Positions 10,375 through 19,470 of a stretch of DNA of 36,226 nucleotides are shown piece after piece. This stretch comes from an uncultured Acetatifactor sp. Its GTDB lineage: Bacteria > Bacillota > Clostridia > Lachnospirales > Lachnospiraceae. The stretch is from assembly GCA_947581905.1 (NCBI GenBank), contig CANPWC010000004.1, positions 1-36,226 of the forward strand. The letters run 5' to 3'. The notes beneath the pieces were generated by a model. The model was not told where the DNA came from, made no database searches, and saw only the letters and a program-made list of their open reading frames with translations. How positions within the stretch are numbered: the stretch's first letter is position 1; the number at the start of each line of letters is the position of its first letter. Both the position numbers and the translations under genes were made by a program.

Positions 10375-10436
10375 AAAGGCGTATCAGGCAGGCCTGCAGG
10401 GCGGCGCAAGGCAGGCTTGCAAAGGCGTATCAGGCA
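10375..10436 (+). repeat. 16-nt direct repeat pair AAAGGCGTATCAGGCA
   Basis: Identical 16-mers at 10375-10390 and 10421-10436 flanking GCAAG-GCAGG-CTTGC inverted repeat. Confidence 0.85.
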
Positions 10437-10454
10437 AGGAAAGGGAGGGTGCCC

Positions 10455-10919
10455 ATGTCCAAGAGGGAAGAATACGAAGCCAGGACGGAAGAGCTTCTGC
10501 TGCCCATCGCGCAGGAATGCGGCGTGAGGATTTATGATGTGGAATATGTGAAGGAAGGCAGCGATTGGTACCTGCGCGCGTTCATTGACAAGGACGGCGG
10601 GGTAGGCATCAATGACTGTGAGGCGGTCAGCCGCATCCTTTCAGATCGGCTGGATGAGGAGGACTTCATCCCGGACGCCTATATCCTGGAGGTCAGCAGC
10701 CCGGGGCTGGGCAGGGCTTTGAAGAAGGACCGGCACCTGGCCCAAAGCCTGGGACAGGAAGTGGAGGTCAAGCTTTTTGCCCCTGTGGACCGATGCAAGG
10801 AATTTGTCGGCATCTTGGAAGGATTTGACGACAAGCAGGTGTCCATCCTGGAAAACGGGGCTTTGAGAAGCTTTGAACGCGGCAACATCGCCATCATCAG
10901 GCTGACCTTGGATTTTTGA
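10455..10919 (+). CDS. rimP: Ribosome maturation factor RimP
   Basis: VRIYDVEYVKEGSDWYLRAFIDKDGGVGINDCEAVSRILSDRLDEED...LEVSSPGLGRALKKDRH; first gene of nusA operon. Confidence 0.96.
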   Translation: MSKREEYEARTEELLLPIAQECGVRIYDVEYVKEGSDWYLRAFIDKDGGVGINDCEAVSRILSDRLDEEDFIPDAYILEVSSPGLGRALKKDRHLAQSLGQEVEVKLFAPVDRCKEFVGILEGFDDKQVSILENGALRSFERGNIAIIRLTLDF

Positions 10920-11029
10920 GGAAAGAAGGCATGCGCGCGCCCGGGGGTGGCGCGGACGGCAGGTTTTGATAGAATCGCGGCTCCAAGGCAGCGCCTGGAG
11001 CGGACTGGCAGAATGGAGGAAAAAGGAAA

Positions 11030-12229
11030 ATGAATAAGGAATTAATGGAAGCGCTGGATATTCTGGAGAGAGAAAAGGAGATCAGCAAGGATACCCTTTT
11101 CGATGCGATCGAGAACTCCTTGATGACGGCCTGCAAGAACCATTTCGGCAAGAATGACAACATCAAGGTGGAGATCAACCGGGAGACTTGTGACTTCCTG
11201 GTCTATGCGGAAAAGGAAGTGGTGCAGGACAAGGAAGAAGTGGAGGATCCCGTGCTGCAGATCGCTTTGGAGGACGCGAGGGCGATCTCCAAGGATGTCC
11301 AGGTAGGCGACGTCATCCATGTGGAGATCAAGTCCAAGGAGTTCGGCCGAATCGCGACCATGAATGCCAAGAACGTCATCCTCCAGAAGATCCGTGAAGA
11401 AGAAAGAAGCGTGATCTATAACCAGTATTTTGAAAAGGAAAAGGACGTCGTGACCGGCGTGGTCCAGCGTTATGTGGGCAAGGACATCAGCGTCAACCTT
11501 GGCAAGGCGGACGCGCTTTTGCCGGAGAGCGAGCAGGTCAAGGGCGAAACGTTCCGTCCGACGGAGCGGATCAAGGTCTACGTCCTGGAAGTGAAAAACA
11601 CCCCCAAGGGCCCCCGCATCAGGGTGAGCCGCACCCATCCGGAATTGGTGAAGCGCCTGTTTGAGGCGGAGGTGACGGAGATCCGCGACGGCGTCGTGGA
11701 GATCAAGAGCATCGCCAGGGAAGCGGGCAGCCGTACGAAGATTTCCGTCTGGAGCAACTATCCCAACGTGGACGCGGTAGGCGCCTGCGTAGGCATGAAC
11801 GGTTCCAGGGTCAATGCCATCGTGGATGAGCTGCGGGGCGAGAAGATCGATATCGTGAATTGGGATGAGAACCCTGGCAACTTCATCCAGAACGCCCTGT
11901 CCCCGGCCAAGGTGGTGGCGGTGTTCGCGGACCCGGATGAGAAGACTGCCAAAGTAGTGGTGCCGGATTACGTGCTTTCCCTGGCGATCGGCAAGGAGGG
12001 GCAGAACGCCCGCCTTGCGGCAAGGCTGACCGGCTACAAGATCGACATCAAGTCGGAGACCCAGGCGAAGGACGCCCCTGGCTTCCGTTATGAGGATTAC
12101 ATCGATGATTACGATGACTATGACGAGTATGAGGAAAGCTACGAGGAAGGCTACGAGGAAGGATATAGCGACGGATATGAAGAGGGCTATGAGGAAGAAG
12201 GCGGCCAGGATAGCGGCGAAGACGAATAA
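11030..12229 (+). CDS. nusA: Transcription termination/antitermination factor NusA
   Basis: S1 and KH regions: VGKDISVNLGKADALLPESEQ, GACVGMNGSRVNAIVDELRGEKIDIV, LAIGKEGQNARLAARLTGYKIDIKSE. Confidence 0.98.
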   Translation: MNKELMEALDILEREKEISKDTLFDAIENSLMTACKNHFGKNDNIKVEINRETCDFLVYAEKEVVQDKEEVEDPVLQIALEDARAISKDVQVGDVIHVEIKSKEFGRIATMNAKNVILQKIREEERSVIYNQYFEKEKDVVTGVVQRYVGKDISVNLGKADALLPESEQVKGETFRPTERIKVYVLEVKNTPKGPRIRVSRTHPELVKRLFEAEVTEIRDGVVEIKSIAREAGSRTKISVWSNYPNVDAVGACVGMNGSRVNAIVDELRGEKIDIVNWDENPGNFIQNALSPAKVVAVFADPDEKTAKVVVPDYVLSLAIGKEGQNARLAARLTGYKIDIKSETQAKDAPGFRYEDYIDDYDDYDEYEESYEEGYEEGYSDGYEEGYEEEGGQDSGEDE

Positions 12230-12242
12230 GGTGTGAGGGAAA

Positions 12243-12536
12243 ATGGCGAAGAAGATTCCTTTCAGGCAGTGCGTCGGCTGCGGGGAGATGAAGGGCAAGA
12301 AGGAAATGATGCGTGTCCTTCGCACGACGGATGGCCAGGTCTGCCTGGATGTAACAGGTAAAATGAACGGACGGGGCGCGTATCTTTGCAAACGGATGGA
12401 ATGCCTGAAGCTGGCCCGGAAGAACAAGGGGCTGGAGCGGTCTTTCAAGATGGGCATCCCGAACGAGGTCTATGAGGCGTTGGAACAGGAGTTTACCGCC
12501 CTGGAAAAGGAGTTAGAGAAGTTTGAATCAAAATAG
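12243..12536 (+). CDS. ylxR: YlxR family RNA-binding protein (RNase P modulator RnpM type)
   Basis: IPFRQCVGCGEMKGKKEMMRVLR...GRGAYLCKRMECLKLARK; between nusA and ylxQ. Confidence 0.95.
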   Translation: MAKKIPFRQCVGCGEMKGKKEMMRVLRTTDGQVCLDVTGKMNGRGAYLCKRMECLKLARKNKGLERSFKMGIPNEVYEALEQEFTALEKELEKFESK

Positions 12537-12873
12537 GGTCATGTCCATGCTGGGGCTTGCGGCGAAGGGACGCAACGTGGTCAGCGGAGAATTTCAGACA
12601 GTGGGCGCCGTCAGGGACGGTACAGCCTCGCTGGTCATCGTGGCGTTAGACGCGTCAGAGAATACCAAGAAGTTATTTTCCGACAAATGCAGCTTTTATC
12701 ATGTGCCGGTTTACCAATACGGTTCCAAGGAAAAGCTGGGCCGGGCGATCGGGAAGGATTATCGGTCGTCGGTAGCGGTCATAGACGCCGGTTTGGCGGA
12801 GAATATCAGGAAGCTTCTCGAACAGCCGGGAATGCTTAAGGATGGAGGTAGATTGCATGGCGAAAGTGATTGA
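12523..12873 (+). CDS. ylxQ: L7Ae/L30e/S12e family ribosomal-like protein YlxQ
   Basis: [16 protein letters not shown]...[46 protein letters not shown] start or ATG at 12541. Confidence 0.9.
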   Translation: MNQNRVMSMLGLAAKGRNVVSGEFQTVGAVRDGTASLVIVALDASENTKKLFSDKCSFYHVPVYQYGSKEKLGRAIGKDYRSSVAVIDAGLAENIRKLLEQPGMLKDGGRLHGESD

Positions 12874-15800
12874 GCTTGCGAAGGAATTGAATAAACCGAG
12901 CAAGGAAATCATAGATTTTTTACAGAAAAAGGGCATAGAGGGAAAGACCCCGCAAAGCCCTCTGGAGGATGACGTGGCAGGTATGGTACGAAAGGAATTA
13001 GGAAATGATAAGCCGCAGGGGGCGCCCGCGCGTGCGGATGGGGAGGCTCCCAGGAAGAAGCGCAATATCATTATTGTGAGCAATCAGCCGAACTCGAAGA
13101 TTCCGGGGCAGCGTTCCCAGGGGTCTTCCCGTCCTGTCGGCAAGGGCAATTACAGCACGCAGACGGGAGGGTACAGCCAACCGGCGGCGTCCCGTCCGGA
13201 AAAGGGGTCTAACCGTTCCGGCCAGGGAGGCGCGAGGCAAAAGCCCCAATCCCAGTCCCAGTCCTCTTTCGTCCGTCCGATCAAGCCTTTGACGCCTCCA
13301 TCCCCTACCCCCAGCGTACAGATGGTGGCAACTAAGCCGGCCGCGAAGCCTCGTCCGGCCGGAAAGCCCAAGGAAGCTTTGGCAGAGCCCGTCAAGGATG
13401 CGGCAGCCGTGCCTGCGCAGGAGTTGGCCGCGGCAGGGCAGGCCAAGGTCCAGGAGCAGGCGGCCGCAAGCCGTCCTGTGCAGGAGGACGTCACGATAGA
13501 AAAGGAACAGGCGGCTGCGCCCGCGGCAAAAGCCGCGGAGCCCGAAAGCAGGCCTGTCGAAAGGACCCGCGCCCAGGAGGGCAGGGGCGAAGCCCGAAGG
13601 TCCCAGGAGGGCAGGGGCGAAGCCCGCGCCCAGGAAGGGCGTTCCCAGGAGGGCCGGGAAGGGCGGCGTGAGGGCCGTACCCAGGAGGGCCGCGGCGAAG
13701 GCCGTTTCCAGGAAGGCAGGGGCGAGGCCCGCAGGTCCCAGGAGGGTCGTTCCCAGGAAGGCCGGGAAGGGCGGCGTGAGGGCCGTCCTTCGGAAGACCG
13801 TCCCGCGGATGCCAGGAATCGGGACGGCAGGAGCCGTGACAGAGGAGCGCAGGACCGCGCAGGCGGCCAGGCGCAGGGCAGAGGAGGAGCGAGCAATGGC
13901 AGACCGTCTTACAACAGACAAGATGGCATGGCGAGACCGGCTAGAGCAGGCGCTGATGGTGGTTCGGATAGCCGCCGCGGCGGCGGCAGCGGCCAAGGCG
14001 CTGGCCGTGGCGGCGCGAATTATGGCAGAGACGCTCGCGGCGCTGCGGGGCAGGGAAGTCGATTCCACGGTAAAGACTCGTCTGGCGGCTTTGCGCAGGA
14101 AGCTCCGTCCAAGGACATGGAGAAGAAGCGGGAGCAAGACAAGAGGCGCATCAGCCAGGAGAAGGACAAACGCTCCAGGCGTGAAATGATCTATGAAGAG
14201 GAAGAGAGCCTGAAGAAGCCCGGCCGCTTCATTAAGCCCGAAAAGAAAGAGGAAGCGGCGGAGGAAGCCATCAAGGTCATCACCCTGCCTGAGTCCATCA
14301 CGATCAAGGACCTGGCGGATAAGATGAGGATGCAGCCTGCAGCCATCATTAAGAAGCTCTTCCTGCAGGGCAAGATCGTGACCGTCAACCAGGAGATTTC
14401 CTATGAAGATGCCGAAGGCATCGCCATGGATTATGAGATCCTCTGTGAAAAAGAAGAAAAAGTGGATGTCATCGAGGAGCTTTTGCGCGAGGACGAGGAA
14501 GAAGAAGCCAGCATGGTGGAGCGTCCTCCCGTCGTCTGCGTCATGGGCCATGTGGACCACGGCAAGACCTCCCTTTTGGATGCCATCCGTAAGACGAACG
14601 TGACGGATAAGGAAGCCGGCGGCATTACCCAGCATATCGGCGCTTATACCGTCAATGTGAACAACAGGCGGATCACGTTCTTGGATACGCCCGGACATGA
14701 AGCGTTCACCGCCATGCGTATGCGCGGGGCGAACGCCACGGACATCGCCATCCTGGTGGTGGCGGCGGATGACGGCGTGATGCCGCAGACCATAGAGGCG
14801 ATCAACCATGCCAAGGCGGCAGGCGTCGAGATCATCGTCGCGATCAATAAGATTGATAAGCCCTCCGCCAACGTGGAGCGGGTGAAGCAGGAACTGACGG
14901 AGTATGGGCTGGTCGCCGAGGAATGGGGCGGAAGCACTGTCTTCGCGCCGGTTTCCGCCAAAACAGGGGAAGGCATCGAAGAAATGCTGGAAATGATCCT
15001 GTTGACCGCGGACATCCTGGAGCTTCGCGCCAATCCCAAGCGGCGCGCCAGGGGCCTGGTCATCGAGGCGCAGCTGGATAAGGGCAGGGGCCCTGTGGCG
15101 ACCGTCCTGGTGCAGAAAGGCACCCTGCGTGTAGGCGACTTCATTTCCGCGGGCGCCAGCCATGGCAAGGTACGCGCGATGATCGACGACAAGGGCAAGC
15201 GGCTTAAGGAAGCCACGCCCTCCACTCCTGTGGAGATTTTGGGCTTGAACGACGTGCCCAGCGCGGGCGAGGTCTTCTTGGCCCACGACAATGACAAGAC
15301 GGCCAAGACCTATGCTGAGACCTACCTGGCGCAGCATAAGGAGAAAATGATAGAGGAGACCAAGGCAAGGATGTCCTTAGACGACCTGTTCTCCCAGATC
15401 AAAGAGGGCAACTTAAAAGAGCTGAACCTGATCGTCAAGGCCGATGTGCAGGGCAGCGTGGAAGCGGTGAAGCAATCCCTTTCCAAGCTTTCCAACGAGG
15501 AAGTGGTCGTCAAGTGCATCCATGGCGGCGTAGGAGCGATCAACGAATCCGACGTCATGCTCGCGGGCGCGTCCAATGCCATCATCATAGGCTTCAATGT
15601 ACGTCCTGACGCCACGGCCAAGGCCACGGCGGAAAGGGAAGGCGTGGATGTCCGCCTTTACAAGGTCATTTACCAGGCGATCGAGGATATCGAGGCCGCC
15701 ATGAAGGGAATGTTGGATCCGATCTTCGAGGAAAAGGTGATCGGCCATGCCGAGGTGCGCCAGATCTTCCGTGCGTCCGCCATCGGCAATATCGCCGGCG

Positions 15801-16021
15801 CTTATGTGTTGGACGGCGTCTTCCAGAGGAACTGCAAGATCCGTATTACGCGCCAGGGCGAGCAGATCTACGAAGGCGAGCTGGCATCCCTGAAGCGGTT
15901 CAAGGATGATGTGAAGGAAGTAAAAGCCGGGTTTGAATGCGGCCTCGTGTTCAAGGGCTATGACCAGATGCAGGAGCTGGATATCGTGGAAGCCTACATC
16001 ATGGTGGAGGTGCCTCGCTAA
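12857..16021 (+). CDS. infB: Translation initiation factor IF-2
   Basis: [23 protein letters not shown]-terminus; G1 [42 protein letters not shown] before ATG 12857. Confidence 0.99.
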   Translation: MAKVIELAKELNKPSKEIIDFLQKKGIEGKTPQSPLEDDVAGMVRKELGNDKPQGAPARADGEAPRKKRNIIIVSNQPNSKIPGQRSQGSSRPVGKGNYSTQTGGYSQPAASRPEKGSNRSGQGGARQKPQSQSQSSFVRPIKPLTPPSPTPSVQMVATKPAAKPRPAGKPKEALAEPVKDAAAVPAQELAAAGQAKVQEQAAASRPVQEDVTIEKEQAAAPAAKAAEPESRPVERTRAQEGRGEARRSQEGRGEARAQEGRSQEGREGRREGRTQEGRGEGRFQEGRGEARRSQEGRSQEGREGRREGRPSEDRPADARNRDGRSRDRGAQDRAGGQAQGRGGASNGRPSYNRQDGMARPARAGADGGSDSRRGGGSGQGAGRGGANYGRDARGAAGQGSRFHGKDSSGGFAQEAPSKDMEKKREQDKRRISQEKDKRSRREMIYEEEESLKKPGRFIKPEKKEEAAEEAIKVITLPESITIKDLADKMRMQPAAIIKKLFLQGKIVTVNQEISYEDAEGIAMDYEILCEKEEKVDVIEELLREDEEEEASMVERPPVVCVMGHVDHGKTSLLDAIRKTNVTDKEAGGITQHIGAYTVNVNNRRITFLDTPGHEAFTAMRMRGANATDIAILVVAADDGVMPQTIEAINHAKAAGVEIIVAINKIDKPSANVERVKQELTEYGLVAEEWGGSTVFAPVSAKTGEGIEEMLEMILLTADILELRANPKRRARGLVIEAQLDKGRGPVATVLVQKGTLRVGDFISAGASHGKVRAMIDDKGKRLKEATPSTPVEILGLNDVPSAGEVFLAHDNDKTAKTYAETYLAQHKEKMIEETKARMSLDDLFSQIKEGNLKELNLIVKADVQGSVEAVKQSLSKLSNEEVVVKCIHGGVGAINESDVMLAGASNAIIIGFNVRPDATAKATAEREGVDVRLYKVIYQAIEDIEAAMKGMLDPIFEEKVIGHAEVRQIFRASAIGNIAGAYVLDGVFQRNCKIRITRQGEQIYEGELASLKRFKDDVKEVKAGFECGLVFKGYDQMQELDIVEAYIMVEVPR
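13565..13786 (+). repeat. Tandem/higher-order repeat inside infB encoding QEGR(G/E)(E/G)(A/R)R units
   Basis: Repeated CCCAGGAGGGCAGGGGCGAAGCCCG; near-identical 28-mers GGCCGGGAAGGGCGGCGTGAGGGCCGT at about 13651 and 13759 (108 bp offset). Confidence 0.85.
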
Positions 16022-16054
16022 TAGGGCCCGTTCATGCGGGCAGGGAGTGTCGGA

Positions 16055-16456
16055 ATGAAAAAAAACAGCGTGAAAAACACCCGGATCAACGGTGAAGTGC
16101 AAAGAGTCCTGGCGGAAGTGATCCGGGGGGAGATCAAGGATCCCAGGATCAGCCCCATGACCAGCGTCGTGGACGTAGAAGTGGCGCCTGACTTGAAAAC
16201 CTGCAAGGTATGGATCAGCGTGCTGGGCGGGGAAGAGGAGCGCAAGGCGACCTATGAGGGGCTTAAGAGCGCGACCGGCTTCCTTAAGGGCAGGCTTGCC
16301 AAAACCGTCAATTTAAGGAATACGCCGGACATCACGTTCGTGATGGATCAGTCTATCGAATATGGGGTGAACATGTCCCATAAGATCGATGAGGTGATCG
16401 CCGCGGACCAAAGCAGGCCGCAGGGCGTAGCGCAGGATTTCGGACAGGAATCGTGA
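16055..16456 (+). CDS. rbfA: Ribosome-binding factor A
   Basis: RINGEVQRVLAEVIRGEIKDPRISPMTSVVDVEVAPDLKTCKVWISVLG. Confidence 0.96.
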   Translation: MKKNSVKNTRINGEVQRVLAEVIRGEIKDPRISPMTSVVDVEVAPDLKTCKVWISVLGGEEERKATYEGLKSATGFLKGRLAKTVNLRNTPDITFVMDQSIEYGVNMSHKIDEVIAADQSRPQGVAQDFGQES

Positions 16457-16472
16457 TCAATGTGGATTTTCC

Positions 16473-16580
16473 GATAAGCCTCGTTTATGCGGGGCTTATC
16501 GCGCCTTTACGCGGGCATGCGTATTCCGCTATTTATGTGGGAGCGTCATAAATAGCTTTAGAGGAGAGCATTAACGCTCC
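16473..16580 (+). ncRNA. Candidate intercistronic structured RNA with possible pseudoknot
   Basis: Hairpin 1 GATAAGCCTCG(16473-16483)/CGGGGCTTATC(16490-16500); hairpin 2 GCTATTTATG(16528-16537)/CATAAATAGC(16547-16556); loop GGAGCGT (16540-16546) complementary to ACGCTCC (16574-16580). Confidence 0.45.
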
Positions 16581-16602
16581 GGATTGGAGACGAATCGAGC
16601 AT

Positions 16603-17556
16603 ATGGATATTCTACAGGAGTGCAGGGGGGCAAAGAGGATCGGCATCGGCGGCCATGTCCGTCCGGACGGGGACTGCGTCGGCGCATGCCTTGGATTATA
16701 TCAGTATCTATGCAAGAGCCTGCCGGAAGCTTCGGTCCAGGTTTTCCTGGAGAAACCGGCTGAAATCTTCCGTGAGATCAAAGGGTACGACGAAATTGAC
16801 AGCGAGTGTGGGCAGCAGGAAGCGTTCGACGTGTTCTTTTGCCTGGACTGTGCGCAGGACCGTTTGGGAGGCGCGCAAGGATATTTTGCCGCGGCAGGAA
16901 AGACCCTCAATATTGACCATCATGTCAGTAATCCGGGTTGCGGCGGCATCAACTACATAAGGCCTGAGGCGAGCTCCACCAGCGAACTGGTCTATGACCT
17001 GATTGATAAAGAAGCCTTGGACAAGGACCTGGCGATGGCGCTTTATATCGGCATCATCCATGATACGGGCGTGTTCCAGTATTCCAATACATCCCCGCAG
17101 ACCATGGAGAAAGCGGCGAAGCTGATTTCTTTCGGCTTTGACTTCCCAAGGCTGATTGAGGAAACCTTTTACCAGAAGACCTACCTGCAATCCCAGATCA
17201 TGGGACGGGCCCTGATCCAGAGCATCCGTTTCATGGATGGCAGGTGCATCGTAAGCGGGATCGACCGAAAGACCATGGATTTCTACGGTGTGGGGCCAAG
17301 CGACTTGGAAGGCATCGTCAACCAGCTGCGCAACATCAAGGGCATCCATTGCGCCATTTTCATGTATCAGACGGATGTGCTGGAATATAAGATCAGCATG
17401 CGTTCCGATGAATTGGTGGACGTGGCCAAGGTGGCAGAGTTTTTCGGCGGCGGCGGCCATAAAAGGGCGGCCGGCTGCACCATGCGGGGCACTTTCCATG
17501 ACTGCGTGAACAACCTTTCGCTGCATATTGAAAGACAGTTGGACGGCAGGCTTTAA
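16603..17556 (+). CDS. nrnA: DHH/DHHA1 phosphoesterase, bifunctional oligoribonuclease/PAP phosphatase (NrnA)
   Basis: GHVRPDGDCVGACLGLYQYL, NIDHHVSN, FGGGGHKRAAGCT. Confidence 0.93.
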   Translation: MDILQECRGAKRIGIGGHVRPDGDCVGACLGLYQYLCKSLPEASVQVFLEKPAEIFREIKGYDEIDSECGQQEAFDVFFCLDCAQDRLGGAQGYFAAAGKTLNIDHHVSNPGCGGINYIRPEASSTSELVYDLIDKEALDKDLAMALYIGIIHDTGVFQYSNTSPQTMEKAAKLISFGFDFPRLIEETFYQKTYLQSQIMGRALIQSIRFMDGRCIVSGIDRKTMDFYGVGPSDLEGIVNQLRNIKGIHCAIFMYQTDVLEYKISMRSDELVDVAKVAEFFGGGGHKRAAGCTMRGTFHDCVNNLSLHIERQLDGRL

Positions 17557-17584
17557 GCGGCATTGTAAGGGAAAGGGTGGCGCG

Positions 17585-18484
17585 ATGTATCATGGCTTGA
17601 TCATTTTAGATAAGGAAGCGGGCTTTACGTCCCATGACGCGGTGGCGAAGCTAAGGGGCATCTGCGGGCAGAAGAAAATCGGCCATACGGGGACCCTGGA
17701 CCCTGCCGCCTTGGGCGTGCTTCCCGTCTGCCTGGGCAATGCCACGAAGCTTTGCGGCATGATCACGGATTGGGACAAGGAATACGTGGCGGACCTATTG
17801 TTGGGGGTACGGACGGATACCCAGGATGCTACCGGACAAGTGCTCGAGCGGCGCGAGGTGGATTTGCCTGCCGACAGGGTGGAACAGGCCGTTTTGAGCT
17901 TCCAGGGTCCCTATCTGCAGGTCCCTCCCATGTATTCCGCCTTGAAAAAGGATGGGAAGCGGCTTTACGAATTGGCCAGGGCCGGCAAAGAGGTGGAGCG
18001 CGCGGCACGGCCTGTGGAAATCAAGGAAATCGAGATCCTGGAAATGGACCTGCCTCGGGTGAGGCTGCGGGTGGCCTGTTCCAAGGGGACTTATATCCGC
18101 ACGCTCTGTGACGACATCGGACGCCTCCTGGGAGTGGGAGGCATCATGGAGGGGCTGCTTCGGACCCGCGTAGGCAAGTTCGGGCTGGCGGAAGCGATCA
18201 CCCTAAGCCAGGCGCAGGCCCTTAAGGAGGAAGGGCGGCTTGCACAGGCCCTTATTCCGACGGACGCCTGTTTCCAGGAATATCCTGCATTGCATGTGAG
18301 GCGGGAATTTAGCTCCCTGTTGTATAACGGCAACGCGTTTTCCCCAGGACAGGCCCTGGAGGGAGGAAAGCCTGAGGCGGGGCGTTGGGTACGGGTTTAT
18401 GACGAGGACGGACGGTTTTGCGCCGTTTATGAATATGAGCCTTCCCTTGCCCGTTTCCGCCCGGTCAAGATGTTCTTAACATAA
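17585..18484 (+). CDS. truB: tRNA pseudouridine(55) synthase TruB
   Basis: MYHGLIILDKEAGFTSHDAVAKLRGICGQKKIGHTGTLDPAALGVLPVCLGNATKL. Confidence 0.97.
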   Translation: MYHGLIILDKEAGFTSHDAVAKLRGICGQKKIGHTGTLDPAALGVLPVCLGNATKLCGMITDWDKEYVADLLLGVRTDTQDATGQVLERREVDLPADRVEQAVLSFQGPYLQVPPMYSALKKDGKRLYELARAGKEVERAARPVEIKEIEILEMDLPRVRLRVACSKGTYIRTLCDDIGRLLGVGGIMEGLLRTRVGKFGLAEAITLSQAQALKEEGRLAQALIPTDACFQEYPALHVRREFSSLLYNGNAFSPGQALEGGKPEAGRWVRVYDEDGRFCAVYEYEPSLARFRPVKMFLT

Positions 18485-18521
18485 TCAGCCAGGAAGCGCT
18501 TCGGCGTTTGAGGAGCACACA

Positions 18522-19451
18522 GTGGAAAGAATCGCGAACACGTTGGATTTTCAGTTGGAAGGGGAAAGCGCCGTCGCCATCGGCAAGTTTGATGGCGTCC
18601 ACTTAGGGCACAGGCGTCTGTTGGAGGAAATCCTGTCAAAGAAGCGGGACGGCTTAAAGGCTTGCGTCTTCACGTTCCATCCATCCCCGTCCGTCCTGTT
18701 TGGGGGCGGGGACGGCAGGGAGCTGACCACCCGGGAGGAGAAGCGGGTGCTGTTCGAGCGGCTGGGCGTGGACGTCCTGGTGGAATTTCCGTTGAATTTC
18801 CAGACTGCCGCCATTTCCCCGGAAGCCTTCGTGGAGGAGATTTTGTTCGGACGGCTGCATGCAAGGTTCTTAGCGGCGGGAAGCGACCTGTCCTTCGGTT
18901 CGAGCGGCCGCGGCAACGCCGCCCTTTTGTGCCGTATGGGCAGGCAGTTGGGGTTTGAAGCCAAGATCATCGAAAAGGTCCGCATGGATGGGGAAGTCAT
19001 CAGTTCCACCTATGTGCGCCGCCAGGTGGAGGACGGCAACCTCCCTTTGGCGGGGAAGCTTCTGGGGATGCCCTATCCGGTGATGGGGGAAGTCCTGCAC
19101 GGCAAGCGCATCGGCCGGAGGCTGGGCATGCCCACGCTGAACCTTCGCCCGCCGGAAAATAAGCTCATGCCTCCCTGCGGCGTCTACCTGTCCACGGTCC
19201 GCATCCGCGGGCGCGAATACCGCGCCGTCAGCAATGTGGGCTATAAGCCTACCGTGACGCAGGAACGCGTCCTGGGCCTGGAGAGTTATCTGTACGGTTT
19301 CGCGGAAGAGGTCTATGGGGAGTGGGCGGAGGCGTCCCTTTATGAATGGGTGCGCCCGGAGCGCAAGTTCGCGGACTTGGACGCCCTTAGGGGGCAGATC
19401 GCCCAAGACGTGCGCACTGGCGCGGCCTGGCGTCCTTTTCCTCCAACATAA
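18522..19451 (+). CDS. ribF: Bifunctional riboflavin kinase/FAD synthetase
   Basis: AVAIGKFDGVHLGHRRLLEEI, FAAGSDLSFG-like, GKRIGRRLGMPTLNL; GTG start with AGGAG RBS. Confidence 0.95.
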   Translation: MERIANTLDFQLEGESAVAIGKFDGVHLGHRRLLEEILSKKRDGLKACVFTFHPSPSVLFGGGDGRELTTREEKRVLFERLGVDVLVEFPLNFQTAAISPEAFVEEILFGRLHARFLAAGSDLSFGSSGRGNAALLCRMGRQLGFEAKIIEKVRMDGEVISSTYVRRQVEDGNLPLAGKLLGMPYPVMGEVLHGKRIGRRLGMPTLNLRPPENKLMPPCGVYLSTVRIRGREYRAVSNVGYKPTVTQERVLGLESYLYGFAEEVYGEWAEASLYEWVRPERKFADLDALRGQIAQDVRTGAAWRPFPPT

Positions 19452-19470
19452 GAAAAGCGAGGTGGTTCCT

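Noticed and set aside
11042-12457. 471-aa minus-strand ORF antisense to nusA
   Set aside because: Shadow of NusA codon usage; His/Asp/Leu-rich composition, no recognisable domain, no RBS context
13565-13786. Possible CRISPR-like or minisatellite array
   Set aside because: Repeats are in frame inside infB, contiguous without spacers; coding low-complexity repeat, not CRISPR
12998-15337. 779-aa minus-strand ORF antisense to infB
   Set aside because: Shadow ORF: low-complexity, overlaps the well-supported IF-2 CDS; arises from GC-rich repeats and codon bias
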